Of a stretch of DNA of 64,000 nucleotides, positions 24,263 to 36,819 are shown piece by piece. A program made the position numbers and the translations under genes. Numbering within the stretch: position 1 is the stretch's first letter; each line of letters begins with the position of its first letter. Origin of the DNA: Blastobasis lacticolella (Eukaryota > Arthropoda > Insecta > Lepidoptera > Blastobasidae); the NCBI GenBank assembly GCA_905147135.1, contig LR990049.1:15083428-15147427 (forward strand), in the 5' to 3' direction. The notes under the pieces were generated by a model that was not told where the DNA came from, did no database searches, and was given only the letters and a program-made list of their open reading frames with translations.

Positions 24263-27200
24263 CTGACTATTTATCATAAAAACAAGTGGCCCTTATTAAG
24301 TATAGTAAAAAATACTATTTACAAGTATCATTATGACCAACCTGCTTGCCACCTGTCAGATTACACCTCCACTAACTCAGCTCAACCAACCCATACTACA
24401 ACTATTTATTTATCTACTAACTGAATAGAAACCATTATATTTAAATTTTTACCCTTACTTATAGCTACCCAAGTTACATGAATTAACTTAACTCTGATTT
24501 AATTTAAAAAATTACTCAGCCAACCGTTTTAAAACGGCAACGTTACGGACATTTGTAAAGAAATTAATTTAAACCTATTTACGATGTGATACATTGAAAC
24601 CAATTTGCCGCGTTACGCTGCTCACGCCGCGTACCCCTTTCCGCTATTATTGTGTTCCCTAATAATGCCGCGAACACAAATCTTTAACAATATGCTGACT
24701 TGACTTCGCGCCTATGCGACATGAACGGTAATCGAGGGGGAAGCACCCGAATTCGCGTTTGTCATCCTACCCTCCGAAACACCTTACCCAACCAAAATGA
24801 AACCTACGACACATTACGCTAAGGACTAAATTTCATTATAAAAGATCGGCAAGCATCATGAACTTTATGGCATTTTAATACAGCCATAACATGACAATAA
24901 TAGGGCAAATGTTTTGGTAAGCCATTAATAAATGGGATTACATCCCGCCGACCGCGACGAAACGACAAATTTTGTGACGAGCTTTGTTGTGCATAACTTT
25001 TTTGGGCGTTGCACTTTTAAATTTACAATAAGTTTAATTTGCTTTTTTAAACGGCACATGAGACGAATCATGACGATAAATGTTTTTTTTTATTATTATT
25101 GAAGTGAAAATATAGCTATTGTGAAGAAAAAGAAGACCGTGTTGAAACACAGTCTTCTTCGAATTTATTTATATGACAATTGTATGTTGATCCGTCAATA
25201 TAAACCAACATGATAATAGTTACACCTGGATTTGATTTGAAAATCTTCGTCTGCAGCCGCGAGATGATGGACAAATATCTAGTTATTAAGCAGGCAAGCA
25301 CAAGAAAGCTCGCATTTACGTAAATAGTTGATTATTATCAATCGAAGTCGATTGTAAAATAAATCAAATGTAGTTTATATTAAAGATTTCAATGCCAAAC
25401 TGGGCTTATCAGGAAGTAAACTTCTAGAGGTACGTAAATAGGTTTTACCAGGTATATCCCGCCGGCAGAGCATTATAAAAACAAAATAGTAATTATAACC
25501 TGTTATAACGTTATAAAATTACCCATTCACGATCTCAACATGAGTTTCGCCGGCTTCGTGCATTCATTGTGTCACGTAGAGGTCTCTGGTTGACTTGTCA
25601 CGTCAGAAAACAATCTAGTGTTTGCTCGCGCCGGGTGTAATGGGCGATTAGCCGGCGCAGGCGGCGCGGCACGCGATCGCTCGTACTACTCACGTGGCTT
25701 GCAGTTTACAAGCAACTTCAGTAAATTAGATGCAAGTATTGATCTGCGCTGCTATTGTCTAACTAATACGCTGAATATGGGAAGGTTTTTATTTCGATAT
25801 GGTTCGACAAAGAAACTATAAGTGTGGTTTTGTATCTTACGATATCGTAAACCAAAGTAATCATTATTCTCAATTGCAGAATTTTCTCGTAGTTTAGGTT
25901 ATCGTGGATTTTTTATGCGGTAGATAAACCGGCAACCGGGCCTTAAAGTAGTCACAGCAGCACCAGGGGCGCTAAAATGCGCCAATGCAATGTGAATGTA
26001 GGTAGTGGTGCAATTTACGAATGTAGGTAACTTGTGTTCTTAACACAGACTAACCTACCAATAATTTTTTGTAATTTGTATTATGTGGTAAACAAACAGC
26101 ATTCGTAACAAAATCGCGACTTGCCGTATCAATTACGCTACGAACATTATGTATAGATGAATGAATCTTGAATTATATAAGAAACACATAAAATGTAATT
26201 TCAACGAACACTGTTGCAAATTAATTATTTAAATTACTTTTACTGAAAATATAAATTTCATATTCACTTACTGCCACAGATTTAAAAAATATAAGCATAT
26301 TGACATTCCGAAATCTATAATGTCTAATGATTTTAGAGATGGGAGAAGTAGAATGAATGAATCAACCAAAGAGTTTTACATAATATTAAACTCTATGGAA
26401 TGCATCGACTCCCACATTGTTTCCACACATAATCATGCACGATAAAAACTATATTTACGAAAGGACATGAAAATGGTAAACCACCTCTATGGACCACATG
26501 AAAATTATTAAAACCTATTTATTCTGCCTTCTATAGAAATTGGTACACAATGTGTTTACAACCTCTTTTGACTACTTACATCAATAATGATTAAAATAAA
26601 AAGAATTTATTCGGCCTACGCTTGGCTTATTGAAATGGATCTACAATATCTGTAAACCGAAAAGCAATTTCAATGATTTAATCACTTTGAAAATTTGCTC
26701 TCTACGACAGTTTGGTATTTTAAAAGAAAAGTTTATTGTGTTGTGATTTGTGATTTTATCTGCAATAACGACTTACTGCTTGTTTATGGATTTCGAAATA
26801 TATGTTGTGACTCGGTTGGTGATTCTATCTGGAACGACAACTTACGGCTTACGGCTTTGTAACACGGAAATTTGACAATTGTGTGTTCGACTACATTATT
26901 TAACTCGCTAAACGCTACTCGTAACAGTATTTACTTTTATTTTTACCTATGGGTACATATAAAATGAACAAATAAATAAAAATAAATATCGATCGAACAC
27001 AAAGCTAGAGTGATTGATATTGTTATGTTTATTTATCTATCTAGAACAAAAAGCTTTCCCTTAGCTCAAAATATTAATTAAATTATAAACGAGTTTCACA
27101 CCAGCTAAGCCGCGGACAGAAGCTTGTTTATAAATACTTTGTTTCGGTAGTGTATCGATCTAATTAAATTGAATTAAATCAGTTCACGTCATTTTCGTTC

Positions 27201-28400
27201 TTATTTCACTAATCATATATTCGGTGATTCCCCAACCCTATAAATTATCTTTGGTTGCTAGTACGCCATATTTGTTTACCACATAAGACAAATTACATTA
27301 AACTAAATATAAGTAGCTTTTTGGAATAAGTATAATTCAATCTAAGCAAACCATGTCAAAACGGCTCCTTGAAAGCTTTTACAGCACGCAACATCAAACA
27401 AAGATCGCGCGTCCATAAGGCAAGGCAAAGTAGCGCCAATAAAGAGCGAAAACCCAACAGATTTTATATGGGGGCGGCAATAAATTTCTCGCCGCGCTAG
27501 AGTAAAGTGTGAAGTGTTGTTAGCGTTATATTGCACAAACGTGCGGTATTTATTTAAGAGGCACTAAGTGGCGCGCGCGCAGGGCACTCCGCAAGGAAAT
27601 GGCCCAAAACTAATGTGGACATTACGCGCGCTGCGTAAATCCCCCTGATGGGCGAACCTACTCGCGGCTCCACAAACACGGAGGTGATTATACACACGCC
27701 AGCTTTAAGTTTATTAGATAAGTACACAAATGTCGTTGAAAACTGTGATTTATGAACCAAACAGCTGACTTGATGGCGTCTCTACAATCGTTTGAGCAAA
27801 AACAACACGAGTTCTTCTCACTAGATTGGTGAGCTGCGGATAAGTTTCAATACTTTTGCTGGTAGTGCATGAACTCTGGGTGGTTGTAGCAATTAAACTC
27901 TTATTTTTGTCGGATTGTATCAGCGTCAGCTGGTGCCGAGTCGAGTCGAGACAGTACATACTCTGCGATTCGATTATACAACGCCCATCAACAAAATTTT
28001 AAATCAAACACAAAATACCTACCACTTCGCAGACATAAGTAAATATTTTAAAGAGCTTACTGCACAATTTACTAAGATAATAACCGTAAATACCAATTCA
28101 GTTTTAGTAAACCAGGAAAAGGAGCGTATCAATATTTGCGGGTACAGCGGCGAGGCGGCGGCGACCAAGCGCCCCGGGAAATGGACTAGAACCACCCTGG
28201 AAAACCCATTTGCTCAGCCCTTGTAGCGGTTGATTTATATAGCTCATTTGTTTTATTTCCGGCCAGTGTGTAACTTTAAATCTGGTGGAGTTATGAGCTG
28301 CCGCGCGAGAATCAAGTAATGGATGTGCGACATCGCCGTAGCATGGAGGAGAAATGCCAGAAAACTAAATGGCACGGTAATTTATATTTATCGTTTTAGC
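24263..28400. other. Noncoding stretch, nothing recognised
   Basis: AT-rich DNA with isolated GC-rich spots (25620-25690 and 27560-27680). No ORF matches a family I know and no repeat shared with the rest of the window was seen. Confidence 0.35.
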
Positions 28401-28596
28401 CCTATTTTTGAACCGCTCGCCTCGAGACGGGCGGTTATCAATTTTAATTTTTAGCATGAAGAGTTAAATATTTTGATTCACGACGATAGCTTTCCCTATT
28501 TTTGAGCATTTTGTTATAATGAAATTTAAAAAATAATTAATAACTTCATCATTAAAATTAAAAAGTGTTCGACTCGATGCGAGCGGTTTTGAAAAT
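28401..28596. repeat. Foldback repeat family F, copy 1
   Basis: Begins CCTATTTTTGAACCGCTCGC and ends with the inverted counterpart GATGCGAGCGGTTTTGAAAA. The same ends bound 31066-31258 and 45561-45851. AT-rich interior without an ORF, so MITE-like. Confidence 0.6.
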
Positions 28597-29419
28597 TTAA
28601 CTCCAGATTTGAAACAAACGGTGTAAGGTATACTGGAGTTTGAAAAATCTCTAGGATCTATGTGTAGGAATATACCCTAGGATCCAAATATATTTTCCTT
28701 ATAGAAGTAAAAAATATAATTTCGAAATGATTATTAGACTTTTATTAGAATTGCAATGAATTCTAAAAAAGCCGATAAATATGTGACAATGTATATTCAA
28801 TGTATATAATATGTATCCCCACCTCCTTGCACTGAAAGCTTACATGGCTACCACAGTCTACTTAATTTGCCTGCGGAATGCAACGCGCATTACGCTAAAT
28901 TTACTGCAATACACATTGTACCAGGAACGCATGATTGCGGCACAATTGCTACTGTTTAATTGACGGGGACTGACTACCCGCCGCTGACAACTTTATTCAT
29001 TAATTTAATGAATTGCAGAGACTCGGGGACAGCACATAAACTATGCCGTTTCTTTATGTCTTTTTATAAACTCTACGATATAAAAGATCTAGAAGCATAC
29101 CATTAACTACAATATTGCATAAGCATGGCTAGGCTCAAACACATTCGCGATGTTGGTAAGACTGCCGTGCTTAATGGTCTCTCATCAAAGCAGCCACCAC
29201 ATTTTTTTTTGTTTAAACTTCATGCACATTACAGTACAATGGCGGACCTAAAGCTACGTAGCTTTTTCTACCAGTCAACCAGAGAGCAATTTACAAAAAT
29301 TACAACGCGGTGTAGCAAAAAAAGAAGAAAAAAGAGCATTAATTAAAAGTAACATTAATTAAATTAATATATCAAACATTCCTAGACCGAAATTTATAGA
29401 AAGTATAATAGAAGAGAGC

Positions 29420-29579
29420 CCACATATCGCACCGTAATCTGTGTAAAACGCAAATCGGACATAGTCTGCTTACAGTTTGCTCAATAGTATTTGGGAACAG
29501 TAGAACGACTATCTGTTGTTCCAAGTGTGCCAGCAAGTCATCTTATTTGCGTTTTACACAGATTACGGTGCATATGTGG
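29420..29579. other. Long perfect inverted repeat (hairpin or small MITE)
   Basis: Arms 29429-29455 and 29545-29571 are exact 27-bp reverse complements (starting GCACCGTAATCTGTGTAAAA), and the pairing continues outward with one indel (CCACATAT / ATATGTGG). The loop of about 89 bases holds a second, weaker stem (GGAACAG / CTGTTGTTCC). A family D tail fragment follows at about 29575-29635. Confidence 0.75.
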
Positions 29580-30567
29580 TGGCCGTTTCCATCAGGTGGG
29601 CGGGCCGCCAGACAGTATATGCAATAAAAAATAAATACCGGGCCATCATTAGGCAATAAAAAAATTACATTTCACTAGATTTATTACTAATTACTGCAGA
29701 ATTAGATGAAACTTGCCAAACAGCTACAAAGTATTTTTTGTTCGTAGCTGTGTGTATTTGTGGACTATTTTGACTATAAACTATTGATGTTGTACTTACC
29801 CTATAATTTATTATCTGCTGCACGTTGTTTTTGCTGTTAAGGATATAACTTTTTGAAGAAATCAATCTACGAAGTAGTACTTCCGTTGTAATTAGGTAGT
29901 CTTTTACTACTTCTGTTTTTAGGTATCACCTCCATTTGCGACGCGAAGAGGATTATAATTTTTAAGCGTCTAAAGTCTACACTCCATCCATGGTGTAGGA
30001 ATATGCCTATATTAGAGTATCGATATCGGTACACAGCAATACATGTACGTCCCGCGGCAATATGCTCTACGGCGACTCCATGGCTGTAATTATGGCATAT
30101 TAGCAAGCATTATCTATAGTCGCCGACTGCGATCAATTTGTTTCAATGTCCTTCGCCGACGACGTCTATTGTGCATACATTATACTAGGTCTAAACAATG
30201 TTGACTGTCCACTGCGTATGAACAATGCTCTCGCCGTACGTAGGGACTGGTATGTATCGAGACATATGTTTTAAACTACTTTACGCGTCGGTACATTCCC
30301 AATGGGTACGACCGCGAATAAAAGTTCTGTAACTGCTTCCAACCAAAATATCGTGTTGCGATTTTGGTCAAATAAATATACTTTTTCATTTTGTTGTACT
30401 TCTCACCTGGTGGTAAGTGATTAAGAAAAGTTAATTGAATTTAAGTGTAACAACGAAACATTAATGAAATCTAATTCTAATCTAATTAGTAAAACTAAAA
30501 CCTTAACCTATTATAATTAACCTTCATTTAATATTAGTATGGCAAAATATACAATAGTTAGGTACAC

Positions 30568-30840
30568 GACGACCTGAGTGGTTTAGTGGTCAACATGCCG
30601 GTCTGCCACGCAAGAGGTCCCGGGTTCGATCCCCGGCCGGGCAGAAATTGAAATGATGAATTTTAATTTCTGTTACGGGTCTGGGTGTTCTATGTATAAT
30701 AAGTATGTATTTAAAAAAAAAAGGTATATAAGTAGTTTATCAGTTATCTAGCACCCATAACACAAGCTTTGCTTACTTTGGGGCTAGATGGCGCTCTGTG
30801 AATATGTCCACGATTATTTATTTATTTTTATTTATTACTA
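30568..30840 (+). repeat. SINE family B, copy 1 (near full length)
   Basis: tRNA-like head with box A (CTGAGTGGTTTAGTGGTCAA) and box B (GGGTTCGATCCCC), then GGCAGAAATTGAAATGATG, a middle A-rich run, CACCCATAACACAAGCTTTG, the GGGGCTAGATGGCGCT motif and an A/T-rich TTATTTATTT tail. Confidence 0.85.
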
Positions 30841-31065
30841 GAAATCTATTGAGCCACCTAATGGCCTTGTCATTCACGTTCAAAAGGGAGAGATCTTATG
30901 CTGATGGATGTCCTGCATGACAGCACCGCAGGAACAGGCCGGAGAGTCTATCCAACCACAACGGCACTTGTCCTTATTTTACACCAGTCACGGAAAAGAA
31001 GCTGGGATCCTTTTATGGAAGAGTCTGTGATAGTTCCTTCCCTTCCCTTCCTTTATATTTTAACA

Positions 31066-31258
31066 GGGGTATTTTTGAACCGCTCGCTTCGAGTTTTTGT
31101 TTCGAATTGAAAATTGAATATCTTGCATGACTCTGATTTTCGTTTTTTTGGAACGGTTCGCTTTCGATATTGCCAATTTAATTGAAAATAGAGGTTATTA
31201 TTGCTGAAATATTTAATTTTGAAAACTTTATGGCCCGAAGCGAGTGGTTTGACCCTAG
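31066..31258. repeat. Foldback repeat family F, copy 2
   Basis: Left end TATTTTTGAACCGCTCGC, right end GAAGCGAGTGGTTTGACC, with a second internal copy of the left-end motif (GGAACGGTTCGCTTTCGATA), as also seen in copy 3. Confidence 0.55.
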
Positions 31259-31645
31259 TGTTCCTGTCATGATGGAATTCCACGAGATTAGACCATTCTC
31301 TCATGAAGTTCTGTCGGAACGAGGTCGAAACAACAAGGGGTTGGCTCTCGTTATAGTCTACTCTGACGAACATTTTAAATTAATTAATTTAATTTAATCT
31401 TAAAATGCTTAGATTTGTTGTAGACGTAACATTTCAATCAACAAAATAAGTTGGCAAGCCGTTTATTTAATTACAAATCGCTAGGACCTAGTTACAATTT
31501 TATTGTCATGTGCCTATCTACGGCATAATCTAATAAAGAAACTACCGCTTACTTATCTAATTATGGTCGGCAGCAATGCCAATAATAATAATCAGTTAAT
31601 TTTATTATCAAACCAATAAGGAAATAAGTAATATAGTGGCACCGC

Positions 31646-32172
31646 ACGATTGTTTCGTTCCGAGCAGCCGGCCCGCGGTTAGCACTCGCCAGTCGCACAA
31701 TAGATGGCGAACATTCCCATTATTTAATAAAATAATCATCTTGGCGTTTATGTTCCGGTTGTGCTCTCGCGCATGAGGGTCCGGCGTCCGCCGTCACCAT
31801 GATCCAGGATTTGGCAGATCAGGTAATTACAGTGGAGCGACTGCTATCTAACCTCTATGAGCCTGTTAGGGGAGCCTGCACAAATTGAATCATGGTTCCA
31901 CACTCAGTTGGCTGAATGTGCAGGTTTCATCACGATATTTTCCCTCACCGTAAGAACATCGGTTAGTGTCCAACTAATCTACATAACTAGAAAAGAGTCA
32001 TTGGTACATGTCCGCAGCGGGATTCTAACCCGGTACCTCTCGCTTAAGAATCGGATACCCTAACCGCTCGGCCACCGAGACCCCTACGAACGATTGTTCC
32101 GTTCCGAGCAGCCGGTCCGCGGTTAGCACTAACCAGTCGCACAATAGGTGGCGAACATTCCAATTATTTAAT
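31646..32172. repeat. 83-bp direct duplication bracketing a SINE
   Basis: 31646-31728 and 32090-32172 have the same length (83 bp) and differ at about six positions. Both run from ACGATTGTT through CGAGCAGCCGG and CAGTCGCACAATAG to ATTATTTAAT. The DNA between them is SINE A copy 4. The duplicated unit is several times longer than an ordinary SINE target duplication. Confidence 0.8.
31730..32085 (-). repeat. SINE family A, copy 4
   Basis: Reverse copy from the AATCATCTTGGCGTTTATG end to the tRNA-like head, with box A complement TAACCGCTCGGCCACCGA and box B complement CGGGATTCTAACCCGG. Near full length. Confidence 0.85.
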
Positions 32173-32489
32173 GAGAAGACATAATAAGTTGCTCGCGGTC
32201 AGCCCTAAGGTTTCCTAATGGTACGAATTACATTATTGCGTGGGAGTTATTAACTGGGCGATATAATAAGGGTTGTTTCGCTTCGTCGAGTAGAATCAGA
32301 CTTATACTCGATATTGCATCCACCGCTCGTTAAAGCTCCTTTCGGACTATCCAAGGTAAGGTGAGCTGGAAGAAATTCCAATGTGGAATAAACCCGATTT
32401 GCATGTATATTTATTATCTTTTGCTAATATTCTTTATGAAGTTATACGCAATAAAGAGTTTACAAACATACCTACATACTTATTTTACA

Positions 32490-32695
32490 GTATTTTTTTT
32501 TAACTACTAAGGTGGAAAACAAGCTTACGGCCTGTCTGAAGCTGTTACCGCAGCCTATGAGAGTTTGCAATACCATGGATATCACTGACGACCCCGTAAA
32601 AACCTTTTCATCCCTTTTTGAAGAACTCCATGTTGTACTCTCCAGGGAAAACCATTCCAGGGAGCTATCCATTGGCCAGCTGCTAGGAAGTTAAT
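32490..32695. mobile_element. LINE-like fragment (family E), copy 2
   Basis: Shares with 3725-3860 the AAACAAGCTTACG start, the CCGTAAAA-CCTTTTCA middle and GAAGAACTCCATGTTGTACT. Encodes only scraps; the nature of the parent element is not certain. Confidence 0.45.
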
Positions 32696-32722
32696 GTTAT
32701 CTTATGGTTTTTTAAGGGAACT

Positions 32723-32995
32723 GGTGGCCGTGTGGTGTCCGGCAGAGTAGAATAGCACCAACCAATGCACTCATGGGTGTCGTACAAGGCGACTAATGTT
32801 TTCGAGGCAAAAGATCAAGAGACTCCGTTATCTGGAAAATGGGCAGCAGCATTTTCCATTGTTATGTTTAAACGCTATCTCCAACTAGCCTGCCAAGCGT
32901 GGAGATTATGGCAATAACCTCTCCTTTCGTGGGAGAGGCCCCAAGTCCTGCAGTGGACTGTTACGGGCTGTAATGATAATGATGATGAAGGGTAA
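32723..32995 (+). repeat. Repeat family C, copy 3
   Basis: Starts GGCCGTGTGGTGTCCGGCAG and shares every block of copy 1 (GTCGTACAAGGCGACTAATG, the ATTATGGCAATAACC block, CCTGCAGTGGACTG), ending in TGATAATGATGATGAA. SINE A copy 5 begins a few bases after it. Confidence 0.85.
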
Positions 32996-32997
32996 GA

Positions 32998-33270
32998 GCT
33001 GTAAGAGCTCGATGGCCTAATAAGGGATCAGACTCGTAAGCGAGAGATACCGGCTTCGAAACCAGTACTCGTTTCTGAGTTAAGTACATGAGTACAGGCT
33101 ACCGAATCTGTAACCATGATAAAATCTGGTCAGGTTCCCTTGTTAACAGGACCAATAGGTCATATGATAGCCGCTATACGTAACCTGATCTGTCAAATAA
33201 CGAATCACGATCGATGCGGGCCCCGGACCCTCGCACGCGAGAGCACAACCAGGAGATTAACGCTCTATGA
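32998..33270 (+). repeat. SINE family A, copy 5 (degenerate)
   Basis: Head with CAGACTCGTAAGCGAGAGAT, a middle TGTAACCATGATAAAATCTG, and an end CCTCGCACGCGAGAGCACAA followed by ATTAACGC. Box B is mutated, so this copy is probably old. Confidence 0.75.
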
Positions 33271-33274
33271 TATG

Positions 33275-34045
33275 AAATTGTCTTCAACTTAGAAATGGAT
33301 TAGGACCAGGTAATACTAACATTGAATAGTTAAGTAAGAATGACAAGGGAAATAGATCATGATCATAATTTTAGATATCCACTGTGAATCAATACACTGT
33401 TAATATCAATGAATGATGATCAGAATGACATTATTAAATCACATTGTAATTCTGCAACAATTACTTCGTTTTCGCTTGATACACTGACATACCACTGCCA
33501 GGGATACACGGGATCGGACTCGCACTTATTGGACTTTTGTTATTCCTCCTCACTTTTTAATATGTGATGCCTAAGATTGTTCATACCTCTTATAAAGCCT
33601 GTTCGTTGAAGGTATGTATACTAATAGGCTAGCACACTCACTGCCAGTTTCCATTCTCCTGAAAATCCTGAGAGACTTCGTTACCTATACCTTTCTAACC
33701 TTACTTATACCTTTATTTTTCTTTCAAGTAGACATAAAGACTTAGATAAACGTAAATACATTGCCCACAAACTGTTCCCCTACAGATGGAAGGTGAAGGG
33801 AGCTGCGGTGTGGCGGCGCGGCGACACAATAGCCACCGTCTGTCTGTCCGTCATCATTAGCGCTAATAACTCCATGCATAGCCGGCCGTAGATCGCGAAC
33901 CTCCTTGCGGTTTGCGGAGGAAACGTTCTTGCCTTGCCAATAGCCACAGTGGCGACTCTAGGTACCGAGTACGTTTTTTAAATGAAAAGCAAGTAATTTG
34001 TCAAGAGTGAAGAATATAATTAAAACAACTAAAAGTTTATTATAG
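33275..34045. other. Noncoding stretch, nothing recognised
   Basis: Mixed AT-rich DNA. 33790-33950 is GC-richer, without ORF support or similarity to other parts of the window. Confidence 0.35.
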
Positions 34046-34049
34046 ATTA

Positions 34050-34260
34050 AGATAACCAACGTTAAGCCATACTCGCAGAGACCGGGAGCTGAATGGGTGA
34101 CCATATCGCACTTTGACGCTAGTCGAACTTCAGCACCGCAACGAGCCCGCCATTCGTTAGGTGTGCCACCTAATATCGTTGGTGAAGTAAGGTTGACCAC
34201 TTGGTCCGCTGTCCGTGTTCCGCTGGAGACTGAGACTGATTGAACAGTCTCGGAAGCCGA
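34050..34260 (+). repeat. 5S-like SINE candidate, copy 1
   Basis: 34053-34102 carries AACGTTAAGCCATACTCGCA and, at the 5S rRNA spacing, GAGCTGAATGGGTGACC. These resemble box A (GTTAAGC) and box C (GGATGGGTGACC) of the 5S rRNA internal promoter. A diverged relative with the same spacing is at 48881-48928. It is not a 5S gene, because the remaining sequence does not match. Confidence 0.45.
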
Positions 34261-35159
34261 TTGGCACTCCGTAATGGTATATTATTACTATTTTAAGATA
34301 TTAATTTCTTTGTTTTGTATTTGAGAACTATCTTATTTAGAAAACTTTGATTTAAATAAATAAAATAAATTAAAAAAATTGTTGTGTATAATGATTTATT
34401 GGCGCGAATTTGATTATAACTTATTACATATTTACTATGATGACGTAGTGACCCAAATAAGTCTTCGTTCTTGGTCGTCATATGATTTTTTTTAATCCCT
34501 TATAGAACAATAGCACTCGAATATTTTTGAAGCAAACCATTTCTGAGACAAATTACTGACACAACAACACACGTCCTCAGTACGTACCTGTGCCATTCTA
34601 AACATTCTATCGTTGAACGAGCGGTTGCGGTCAGCGTGATGCCGATCGCCAATACAAAATGTTTGGGATGCCTTTGCTCAGGGGCTGCTATTCGATGGCG
34701 CAGGAAGTGGCAACTATTGACACGCAATATATAATTTTATAAGAAATAATATACCAGATACACGGGCATGTACTAATTTTAATTTGCCACAGGTATGTGG
34801 TATGTAATTCACATCGTGGCAATAGGTATCTCCCATATACGGCGTAGGTCGAGTATATTTTGCCTCCGTTTGCGTATTCTACCGCTAATGCAATACTGTT
34901 CGGAATGATTTGATATGCCGTCCACAACCACCAAAGAGCAGGAAAAAAATTTACCAGGCTATAGAGAAGCTTTTGATGGTTTCCTCAAACAAAAGATACG
35001 TGCCGATTCAGCATAAAAATATTATGAAGTCTCTTCATTATCTGTTAGCAGCAAATAAAAACGGGCTGTTGTGTTTATATTATAATGCGATATATATCGA
35101 TAGGTATAGTGAGATATACTGTAGATGTTCACTAGGGTTGGTAAGTGCTTACTTGTTTG

Positions 35160-35480
35160 TATAGGCAATTGTATACATTCGTGGCAGCCTTGGCGTGAGA
35201 GATATCGCGGATTAGATCGAAGAGGCGAGCCTGCGTTGGTTTTCTTAATCCGTAATCTCCGGGGAAACGTGGGAAATAGGTGCCTAAACCTGAATGTATC
35301 AGGAATGAGATCCATCGCGAGACCCAAAAAGTGATGGATTGACATCGCCGAGTCGGACGCGAGAGCCAACGGTTTACGACGCGAGGATGCCGAAGATCGG
35401 GCAAAATGGAGAAGAAAAAGAAGGAAAGCGGACCCTGACATAAGCCGGAATTGCCCAGTCGGATGATGATGAATGATGCG
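35160..35480 (+). mobile_element. RTE-like LINE, C-terminal fragment
   Basis: The plus strand reads in pieces as LNLNVSGMRSIARPKK, then WIDIAESDARANGLRRED and DRAKWR, the C-terminus of RTE-type endonuclease-reverse transcriptases, and ends in GGATGATGATGAATGATG. Stops and frame changes show it is dead. The ORF on the opposite strand (35501-35022) is its shadow. Confidence 0.75.
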
Positions 35481-35499
35481 CATTTCGTCATTATGTTGC

Positions 35500-36374
35500 A
35501 TTAGACAAATCTAAAAGATTTTTTTTTTTTTATTATTAACCACATTATTCCAAAGCCGAGCAAAGATTTCCCCTGATTTTTCCACTCCTCGTGATCAATG
35601 GGTAGGTATTTTTTGTTTCCATCCATATAAAAGACATCAACGCGGGGTTCTCTTACGTTGAACTCTTTGGTACATTAAAAAAGTCATAATTTTGAAGATC
35701 GCGTTTATGTATTTATGTGTGTATGTATAACAATAACACTAGTGTTTAACCCTAGAACTATGCTCTAAATCTGAGAGTAAAAGAAGTCTAGTACAAATTT
35801 TAATTTCATTTATATGGAAGACATCAACTGGGGTGTCCCTCGCGTTGGTCTCTTTTGTAATTCAATGTTTTCTTGAATTACGTTTACGCAAAATTATTTG
35901 GTTGTAAGATTGACAGCTATCATCCGAAACTAAATATTAAAATGTTGAAACTTTTTCAATTATTTACGCGTCTCACAGACCCAGAATATTTTTTAAATGA
36001 CGCGTGTTTTGATGCCGTTTTCATTTCTCTATCTTATTAAATGATGACTTGCTTGAGTTATTAATCTTACTGTACAGTCATCTGCCCCCAGCAGATCCAC
36101 TAGTCCCTGGCTCTCGTTATGCTGTGTGGTGTGCTGTGCTGGTGCGGGCGGCAAGTTCATGTAGACGTCGACGTCCAACCGCCGTGGGAACTTTGGACCC
36201 CCGCGGGCCCGCGGTCTTGGGATTTAGTAGGCTAGAGATATTGCTTGATGGACAGTTTGGTGGTCATTTTGATAGTAGAAGAGTAGATATTTTGGTTTAG
36301 AACACATTTTAATGTGCAACCCAACAACAACAACAACAATTATAACAACGAAGTAATTTAAGTCTAGAAGGTGT
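35500..36374. other. Noncoding stretch with a diverged direct repeat
   Basis: Around 35620-35670 and 35805-35860 two blocks share ATATAAAAGACATCAAC-like and CTCTTACGTTGAACTCTTT-like themes. 36100-36230 is GC-richer. (ACA)n lies near 36325. No gene recognised. Confidence 0.3.
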
Positions 36375-36480
36375 TTCATCATCATCATCATCCAAGCGGT
36401 TAGTCCCGTCTTCTGCCAGGATCTGCTTTCCGACTCATTCTCCTCCATTTCGCCCGATCTTGGGCATCCTCGCGACGTCA
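36375..36480 (-). mobile_element. RTE-like LINE 3' end
   Basis: Reverse complement of the RTE tail: ATGATGATGATG end, then on the minus strand GATCGGGCGAAATGGAGGAG and GAGTCGGAAAGCAGATCC, cognate to the DRAKWRR and RKADP segment of 35390-35440. Confidence 0.65.
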
Positions 36481-36819
36481 AAAAAAGTAAATCTTAAAAG
36501 TGTTTACTATTCTTTATTCGATTCAGCCCAACGCATGATAAATGTTTAGTTTGGCTGCGACTGGGTAAAGTAACTGTGAAGTCACGTGGTACAAGCAAAT
36601 ATAATAATAATAGCATTTATTTAAGATAATTACATCCATTTCAAAATAACAAAAAATAAAATAAAAAATTACATTATCACTTAACATTAAACAATGTTGT
36701 GTACTAAAGTAAGTAGGTACATATTCGTACATATTTACTAGTCATCTACATAGTTATGTCATTACAGTAGGTATAACTATTTAAACTATGTTACTGTTCT
36801 CGTACCGGTGCAGATCAAA

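Noticed and set aside
29125..29346. 73-codon ORF beginning MARLKHIRDVGK
   Set aside because: Lys/Arg-rich low-complexity end and no family match; no neighbouring exon.
34053..34110. 5S rRNA gene
   Set aside because: Only the two promoter-like boxes match; the 5' and 3' parts of 5S rRNA, which must pair, are absent.
35022..35501. 159-codon ORF on the minus strand
   Set aside because: Antisense shadow of the RTE-like fragment on the plus strand.
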